In this document: positions 56,831 to 64,000 of the stretch, in pieces
How positions within the stretch are numbered: position 1 is the stretch's first letter
Layout of the letters: each line of letters starts with the position of its first letter
NCBI RefSeq assembly: GCF_010093535.1
Contig: NW_022985164.1
Location: 59,708-123,707 of the forward strand
Length of the DNA stretch: 64,000 nucleotides
From: Lindgomyces ingoldianus
Taxonomy: Eukaryota; Ascomycota; Dothideomycetes; Pleosporales; Lindgomycetaceae
Direction of reading: 5' to 3'
Notes under the pieces: generated by a model
Seen by the model: only the letters and a program-made list of their open reading frames with translations
Told to the model about the DNA's origin: nothing
Databases searched by the model: none
Position numbers and translations under genes: made by a program

Positions 56831-59377
56831 ATGGCGGAAATTATGACGCAGAGAGTCAATGGCGGGCTACAGCGACAGGCGTCCTTCTCTTCCTTTCCGC
56901 CCTCGAGATCTCCCTCTTCGATATCTACCCGGAACGACAACAAGAAAGGCCGGTCGCCCCAGCCTCCAATGGTCAGAGAAGATGATGTCTCATACAGCTC
57001 GTCTCATCCGCATTCGTGCAATTCCTCCCTCTCGGCGCCACGAGTCGCAAAATCCAAGAACGCAGCCAAGATGCGCTCACAGTACCCTGCCGATTCGGTG
57101 GAGAATCATGTGGAATACATACTGGTTGCATCTTTTGACATTGACCGCGGGTCGGTCATGGAACACCAGTACCCTGGGCCGATTAGTGGGGATGAGACGA
57201 TGTTGGCGGAACTCATGCTGCCGGATCAGGCACATGTCCGCAGTCAGGATTGGACTATTTTCTTTTTGCATAAGGATACGAGTGCTGAGGATGAAGAAAA
57301 AGAGGCGAGAAGGGAGAGAAGGAGGAGGCGCAGGAGGAAGAAAGAGGGCCTGGAAAATGGAGAGGATACAGCGGCTGGGGCGGAAGAGGATGAGTGCGGA
57401 CCGGACGACGAATCTTATGACACCGAGGATGAAGAGAGCGATGACGATACCGACGCTGACGGGCCACCTCTCGTGTATGTATTGAATTTGGTGAACACTA
57501 AGCAGGACAACACAGTGAAGAGGTCTGTTCTCCAGCGTTAAGAGACTCTCTGTTGCTGACCTTGTTCAGAGGTGCTATCGTCAAGGCCATGGCAATTTGT
57601 ACAAGACATTCATTCTTGCACATATACAAGGTGAGTGAATACTCTATAAGAAGTTCAGACTACTTATGCACTCTAGCCCCTTTTGCTCCTCGCACTTGAA
57701 GAATACTTCAGGGCGCCAGTCATTGAAACTCTCGCTTCGCTTTATAATGCTCTGAATGCCATGGATCTGTCGTTGATGCCGAAACTTTCCAATCTGGAGT
57801 CTTTTATCTTACAGTCTAGCGACGCGAAAGACATGTTCATCGAGAAGTTTGAAGTCATGATTCAACAGCGCTTGGTCGAGGACGCGGAACGAGATTCCCT
57901 TCCTTCAGCGACGTCCTCTGGGTCTGATCACAAAGCCCGGGAGTACAAAGCTCCACGAGATACGCACGAATTTGAATCGAAAGTCAACTACAACGGCATC
58001 CCCGTCCCAATCAAAGTTCCGACGGCCTTAAGCCCAGAGACTGTGGGAGACTTCTCACTTATTAAACTGATCCAGACCTTTTCTAGTCCTCATTCAACAC
58101 AACCGCAACCTTTTGCTCTTCATCCACACCTCACAACAAGCGGAGCTTACACTCATCCCATCATCGTCCTTGTAAACGCTCTTCTCACTCAAAAGCGAAT
58201 AATATTCCTCGGCCACAATCGACCTTCTAGTGAGGTAGCTGAAGCGGTTCTCGCAGCCTGCGCATTAGCTTCGGGTGGCCTTCTTCGAGGCTTCATTCGT
58301 CACGCTTTTCCCTACACCGATCTTACCAAAATTGATGACCTCCTCAAAGTCCCCGGCTTCATCGCTGGTGTTACAAATCCCGCTTTCTCCCACAAGCCAG
58401 AATGGTGGGACTTACTATGCGACCTCCCTACCGGCCGCATGAAAATCAGCCATCGGATCGAAGGGGCACCAGTAACCGAAGGCCTGCTGTTCTTCCAGCA
58501 ACAAAGCGGCCTACCGAATGGAGCAGGTGGGCTGCAGCTTGGCGCCGATGGAAAGAGCGGAGCTGCGGATCCGACTGGGGATTCTCAGTTCATGGAAGGG
58601 CTTCTTGCCAGCATCGCAAATCGCCATGGTGAAAATGCTATCCGTGCAAAATGGCGTTCCTGGATCCTAAAGTTTACGCGTATCGCCGCCGCGTTCGAAG
58701 AAACCGTCTACGGTGCATCAGCCCTCTATGCCGGATCCCACGAAACGGATATTGGCGTCTATGGTGTCTCAGGCCACGGCTTCGTCTGGCCAGATGAAGG
58801 CTCGCGAATGAGAGAACTTGCAGCAAATGTCCACAGAGTTGAAGGCTGGCGAAGCACGCGTTCCTATTACTCGTTCGTCCAAGATCTCGCAAAACGCTGG
58901 GATAAGAGACCCGTAAGGGGTATTGATTTACATCATCAGCATGACAAGCTTCGCTGTCTCCGCCTCTCACACGACCAATCTGCAGCCATATACCTCGCTT
59001 TCGCACGTGCAGTCGAAGAAGCAGGCTTAGGTTCCTCATCCACGTCTTCAGATGACTTGACCTCCGCTGTTGAGAGATCGTTGACGCTGAATGATCCTTC
59101 GACATCGATTGCGCATCAACGGCAGCCATCGGAGCAGTTGCAATATGACACGATTCTACAATTGCTCATGGTCGTGCCGGAATCTAATATGGGGCTGTTT
59201 TATTTGTCTTTGGCGTTGTTTCATCCAAGGGAGGAGGTTAGATTAGCGGTTGTGAGATTGTTGGAGAGGATCATGAGTCATGAGGCTGGGAGGCACTTTT
59301 GGGGGAGTTTGGGGCGGTTTGCGAAGTTGGCTTTTTATAGGGTTAAGAGGGAAGATGGTGGGGGTACTGTTAGGTAG
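56831..59377 (+). CDS. AFI1: Afi1-like DENN/SPA-domain protein
   Basis: Exons 56831-57522, 57570-57630 and 57677-59377, with introns of 47 and 46 bp, give 817 residues. A Ser/Pro-rich N-terminus leads to [45 protein letters not shown], the Afi1 docking (uDENN-like) domain. A highly basic then highly acidic insert follows ([14 protein letters not shown]... [13 protein letters not shown]), then [35 protein letters not shown]. Exon 3 holds the core ([42 protein letters not shown]) and the SPA domain. In yeast, Afi1 binds Arf3 at the plasma membrane and helps polarity; the same role is inferred. The charged insert is unusually long. Confidence 0.92.
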
Positions 59378-61439
59378 GGGTCTGATTTGGGGGGGGGGGG
59401 GGGGGGTAGAAGCAGAGGAAGGGGGGGGAATAGCTGTAGCAGGGATATAAGATGGCAAATGTGGTGGGAAATAGCTCGAGCAGTTACTCGAATGAAGGCT
59501 TGGATTTGGCGACTTTGTTTGGGTACGTGCATGGCACTTCGACTGCGATGAATAATTTTGAGCACAGCTAACTTTTTTTTGGTTTGCTGACAATTCAATG
59601 CTCCAAAAACCCTCGGGGATATTGTTGTAGGGAGGGCAGAGGTATTTTCGGGTAAAGAGAAAGACTGAGAGAAGAGAGGAGTGATGATGGCAAGGACTCA
59701 AGAACTTGGCGTAAAGAATAGTCATGCAAAAGATTCAGAACTTGAGGTAAAACATGGCAGGAAAGTGGCAATGAGTTGAGGGGTTTGGAAGCTCCGTGCT
59801 GGGGTAATGAGAAGTGAAGAAATGCCAGCCGTGGTAAGCTGTCTGATAAGTCTAGAATGCAGATAGAAATGGTAATATGCGGACGGGTCCGGTGACTCAG
59901 ATTTGACGGATGCTCACAGAGTTGGTTTCAGTACTAGGATTGGGAAAGGTGTAGACTATGGAATCCGCCACTTGGGAGAAGTATATCTCTCGAATCTATC
60001 TGGAATCGGGGTTCCTTCTAACTCTGTTCTATTAAACCTTTCCTCAACCCGAGTCGCAATCGCCCGAGCTACCTTTTTATGAAGTGGGAGATCAAGCGCG
60101 ATTATAGATACAGCTATGCCCCATCCTCATTATATTAGTCGTGAGACACTTTAGCATTGAAAGTATCGAATGGGTGAGATATAATTTCGTGACAGTCAGC
60201 TAAAGTGACAATGGAAATCCGAGCTGCAAACTCACCATTTGCATCGACCACAACATCTGTCTGAATCGGCATCTCTTTCTGTGCAGAGGCTGCACCTCCT
60301 GTTGCCTCTAGGGTGCTCTCATTCGTTGGCATTTGGGATATTGTACCAGCCACTCCAGGGAGGGCCTAAGAATTGTTCTGAATGCCGCCATCCCATTCCA
60401 AGATTAACAAGCCACCGGTGGCACCTTCAAACTTAAGCTTCAATTTTCCTCATGTCACTTCGAAAAAAGCTTCCAGATCGGGCAATTAGAAGTATTGACC
60501 AGATGCATCCTCACAAGTCTCTCCATATGATCATTCTCGTGCACGTCCGAGCTTCGAATGGAGAAATTGGAGTTTGCTCCACCTCCACCCCCCAAGTGTC
60601 ATATTTAGATGGAGGGTTCTGTTGAGTTTGATTATGTGAGTTTTTATCGTTAATTTTGTCGATTTTGTGCACCATGGTTTGCACCATGGTTGCAACGACT
60701 TTGTGATAGGCAAGGGGAAACTTCCGAGGTCCAAGCAGTCAATGCCATTAATAAGGGATATTCGGGCTGGCGGGGAAGGGAGTTGAGGAAGAAGCTACAG
60801 CGGTACAAAAGTGAGATAAATATTGACGAGGGACAACCCTCATTAAGCATATATTCTCAAAGTTGCCTTCTAGATAGAAGCTCCTGCGCTCTTATTAGGT
60901 CCCTTCTAAAGGCAGTAAGCCTTAACTTGTTCTGCCTGTAACGGTGAGCGGTGCAGTTGAGCATCCTGAGAAGAACTTAAATGCAGAGCAAGATTTAAGA
61001 GGGACTTCACTTTCATAGTACGTGATAGGGAACCTCGAAACGTTGAACATGAAGACTGTTCGAATATAACTTCCATCTTCTAAAACTTGAAATGTCTTCT
61101 CCGGTCCCCAACGTAATCAGTAATAACGTCCCTCCACAAGCGGCAGTTTCCGGAAACTGCTCAGAAACGTTCTAATCCGAATTCTGTTTTCGTAGTGCTG
61201 ACGACAGTATTGATAAATTTCGTCTAACTAAGCGACCACAAAAAATTACTTTATTGGGTCAGAGCAGTATCAACGATGAGCTCGCCGCACATAAGCGAAT
61301 CAATTGAGATCTTGCTTACCATTAGTAGAGTTTCGTGGCACAGAACCCGATATTTTAAAGGGAGGCAGAGCACCAGGATTCCATCTTCCGTTGTTCTCTG
61401 CAGTTCTCTTAGTTTGGACGTAACTTCACTCAATTCACT
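59378..61439. other. Intergenic with poly(G) tract
   Basis: 2 kb with no supported gene. An uninterrupted run of 18 G (59389-59406) and a run of 8 G (59420-59427) follow the Afi1 stop codon, and a near-perfect GCACCATGGTT duplication occurs at 60667-60693. A 72-residue minus frame at 60135-60353 is unrecognised. Confidence 0.5.
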
Positions 61440-62216
61440 ATGGACGCCATCCTTGGATCCATCTATGCCTTTCCCGCACCGCACCGAACACGCACTCGGC
61501 CACTCCAGGTCATATGCGTAGGCCCATCTCGCTCCGGCACCGACTCTCTGCGTCAAGTACTTCTCCAACTCAGTTATCCAAACGTCTTCCATGGCTATGA
61601 AACCATTTTTGATGAGAACCGGTACCAAAAACCACTGCTCTCTCGCATCCTTAAGAAAAAGTACAACGGCGGGTCCAAGGATGGTAACATTGTCTTCACA
61701 ACTGAGGAATTCGACCAATTATTTGCAGATTACAACGCTGTAACTGATATGCTAGTTGCAATGATGGCAGTAGAGCTTGTATCCCGCTTACCCAAACGCA
61801 AAAGTCATTCTGGATCGACGAAAAGACGTAGATGTATGGTGGGCTAGCACGGCGGCGACCTTCATGGTGCAGCAGGATAGTTAGATAAATTGGTTTCTGA
61901 GTTGGTTCTCGCCAGATTTGTATTGGACAAGGAAATTAGTTCTTCGGGAGGGATTTCGTTTGTTTTACCAGGGAGATTTTAAGCCAAATGGGAAGTGGAG
62001 GTATCGAGAGCATTGTGCGATGGTTGGAGACCTTTGTGCGAGTTCTTGGGAAAGGAGGTTCCTGATACGGATTTCCCAAGAGGTAATACTGGGAAAGATT
62101 TCGCATACAAGATTTGCAACCGCGCATGCACACCACCGGAGACAAGCGTATCAAGATATGGCGTTGGTCTGTGTAGTCCTTATTGCCATCGGTTCGGTGG
62201 TCGTATTTACGCCTAA
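61440..62216 (+). pseudogene. Sulfotransferase (Sulfotransfer_4 type), broken
   Basis: The start is well preserved: MDAILGSIYAFPAPHRTRTR leads to VICVGPSRSGTDSLRQVLLQL, the PAPS-binding P-loop region of this fungal family (GxxRTGTxSL). A frameshift near 61793 moves the reading to AKVILDRRKDVDVWWAST, a TAG follows QQDS (a Trp codon in relatives), FYQGDFKPNGKWRYREHCA is normal, and a deletion of roughly 25 codons with a second frame change precedes DGWRPLCEFLGKEVPDTDFP. A hydrophobic tail (VVLIAIGSVVVF) in another frame ends it. At least three independent lesions. Confidence 0.88.
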
Positions 62217-62318
62217 CCAGGTTGTATCGAAGTCTGCCAAGGCCTTCATCAATGCGAAGCTCGGCTCGGATTTGCTCCAGTTACGGAGATTCGGCCTTGT
62301 ATTAAATACGAGACGTAG

Positions 62319-64000
62319 CTATAGAAACTCGCTATGAGCAATGGATAACATGTTCTCGAGAAACATATTGTTGTCTAGACCTGCTTCTAGCGGGAAAGTG
62401 TCCATGAATTCTTCAAAGTCGACCATATCTAGATCTTGTGTAGCAGGAACCCACGGATCCGCGGGAGCTTCGGGGTCGGAAATGATTGCATTTGCCGGAC
62501 TAGATTCTGAAGCCGCATGCGCAATTGCAGCTGGTGAAATATTGTTTGGGAATGTATCAATCGTAGCGGATGACGGCAGATTCGGTCTCGAGGCTTCTAT
62601 TCTCTTATTCCGTTCGTTAAGCAAGGAAGTAAGAAGGCGGATGCCGTGTGCAGCTAGTGAGCTCGTGGGTAGCCATCTTTGGAGGAGCTGGATCGCCTTT
62701 TCAACTAGTGCTAGGTATTCTTGAGTCTCGGGCTCTCTCTCAGAACGGTGGAAGAGATCAAGAGCGAAACAGAGGCCGGCGGTAACTACAAAAGCCTATA
62801 TTGTAAGTTAGCACACTACTCAAGCACGAGCCTCCCTTAGGAATCGACAACGCTTGCACGCATGTCAAGTTACACAGCGGGTATCTTGGCAAATAGAAGG
62901 AGTGGCATACCTGTTCGACCCACCATTGCGGTTCTTCCTCTTCCCGCTCGGGGGACAGATGCTTTATGATTTGTTTTGCTGAGTCAATGCATGCCCAACG
63001 ACTGTAAGCAAATTGAGGACATTTGAAGCTCTTAGGCATGAAACCTTGATGAATCATAATGATCTTGTGATACAAAGAGGCCTGATGCAAACGTCTCGCC
63101 CACACTACCCAGCGCGGCCAGGAAGGATTGAAAGGCGTGCCAGGGGACATGCATTTTGGAACTCTTTCGGTACACAACGCCCGCATCTTTTGGTCGCTTC
63201 TCAGGACTACGTTGTATTTTGACATGAGATCCGGTGCATCGAGCATTTCGTCGTGAAACTCAATCAAACTTCGGGCGACATTGTGGAGATGTAAGGCGGA
63301 CTGGGTAACCGTAGGTATGTCATCCCCAACTGGAGTCATAGATTCTTCATCGAAGTAGCCCGGCCAGACTGTAGTAAAGTGTTTCTTTTGTATACTATAT
63401 TGGCCCGTTGAGGTAGAGCAAAGCCAGTCATGGGAGACCATTGCATACCAGGTCCTTCGTCCCATTTCGCGTTGGATCAGGGCTTCCTTTTGTTCGGGGG
63501 TGGCCCCACTGGATATGTTGTCTTCTGGGTGAGGACCAAGTCTGTTCATATGTCAGCTCCAATAAGCAAGTAAAGGAACAAAGTCCTTACCTATGTAAGC
63601 CAAGCCCTCGAGCCACTCCAACGGCAGCACCTTGATAAACCATGAATTCTTTGGAAGATCCGACTAGATGCTCTGATGTATGCAGGTTTAGAATTGCTTG
63701 CACAGAGTAAATATGGAACCTCGACGCGAAGTCTCCAAGTAAAAGACAAGAGATTGTGGCGTGAGCCCATTGCTTTGTCAGACGTAACTTTTCAGAGCGC
63801 CCATAACCCCAGGCTGTCGTAGAGGCGTCCGGAGCAGCTATAACTGTTGCCGAAAGAATTGAAAACAACAGCCCAATCCAACGCCAATCGATATTCTGGG
63901 TCTGAAGATCAAGAGCGTCAGAATGACCAAAGGCTTCTAGCACGCTCTTTCGAAAGCTTGGAGAATGATAAACCCCTCCCATCCAGTATATCATGAATTG
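62319..64000 (-). CDS. Fungal-specific transcription factor domain protein, 3' part
   Basis: The gene runs off the window; exons 63591-64000 (partial), 62911-63541 and 62319-62795, introns 49 and 115 bp. The visible 505 residues begin QFMIYWMGGVYHS. The middle-homology-type regulatory domain (PF04082 type) is recognisable: AILNLHTSEHLVGSSKEFMVYQGAAVGVARGLGLHR, then REMGRRTWYAMVSHDWLCSTSTGQ (family GRRLWWxLxxxDxxxSxxxGRP). The Zn2Cys6 cluster should lie upstream, outside the window. The C-terminus is acidic and likely activating (DMVDFEEFMDTFPLEAG). Nuclear regulator; targets cannot be inferred. Lies tail-to-tail with the broken sulfotransferase. Confidence 0.9.

Noticed and set aside
58674..59129. 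151-residue minus-strand frame
   Set aside because: Antisense to Afi1 exon 3, Arg/His-rich composition typical of shadows.
1..64000. CRISPR arrays, operons, ribosome binding sites
   Set aside because: No spaced direct-repeat array; introns, TEs and RIP mark a fungal nuclear genome where these do not apply.

Overview
The window comes from a filamentous ascomycete (Pezizomycotina). The genes carry 47-60 bp GT-AG introns. They include a secreted cutinase, a fungal-specific transcription factor domain protein, an Afi1-like DENN protein, a MAPEG protein and a YbjQ-like protein. The left 25.4 kb has been converted to AT-rich, stop-filled sequence by C-to-T / G-to-A transitions, the signature of repeat-induced point mutation (RIP). 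A Leotiomycetes placement is possible but is only an impression.

Positions 1-25,409 are a stack of nested, dead transposons. A Ty3/gypsy element (B; LTR end at 3,174, second LTR 18,780-19,415) was invaded by a Ty1/copia element (window start to 3,119), by a solo LTR (5,481-5,703, target duplication CTTTA) and by a pogo/Fot1-type DNA transposon (pogo-1, 7,863-18,536, target TA). Pogo-1 was itself hit by an internally deleted relative in reverse orientation (8,121-9,235, target TA) and by a complete chromodomain gypsy element (A, 10,291-17,976, target duplication CCCTA). Next to this stack a second DDE_1 (Tigger/pogo-like) transposon (19,985-25,407, minus strand) holds a hAT element (20,919-24,016, 8-bp duplication CTAGGTAT). 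GC content and gene content change abruptly at 25,407, the outer TIR end.

From 25.4 to 43 kb the DNA is of normal composition but rich in decayed genes: an APH-like phosphotransferase, a gag fragment split by a younger hAT (30,567-33,649, duplication CAACCTCC), two short-chain dehydrogenases, a class II aldolase and an alpha/beta hydrolase. Intact genes in this stretch are an MDR-type oxidoreductase (33,977-35,151, minus), a cutinase (38,415-39,391), a YbjQ-like protein (39,897-40,372) and, at the right edge, a MAPEG protein (43,414-43,983, minus).

From 46.7 kb rightward the region looks like ordinary chromosome: a hypothetical protein, an aldo/keto reductase, a four-exon FAD-dependent amine-oxidase-like enzyme, a 2EXR/F-box-like protein, an EF-hand regulatory light chain-like protein divergent from an Afi1/DENN protein, a broken sulfotransferase, and the 3' part of a fungal-specific transcription factor that runs off the window. 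I see no new biochemical system. The most unusual signals are in the repeats: the two LTRs of gypsy-A are mutated in exactly complementary halves, element ends escaped RIP while their interiors did not, and the TIRs of the Tigger-like element carry two abutting hairpins whose stems differ by compensating changes. No database search or codon statistics were available; all calls rest on reading translations and motifs by eye.
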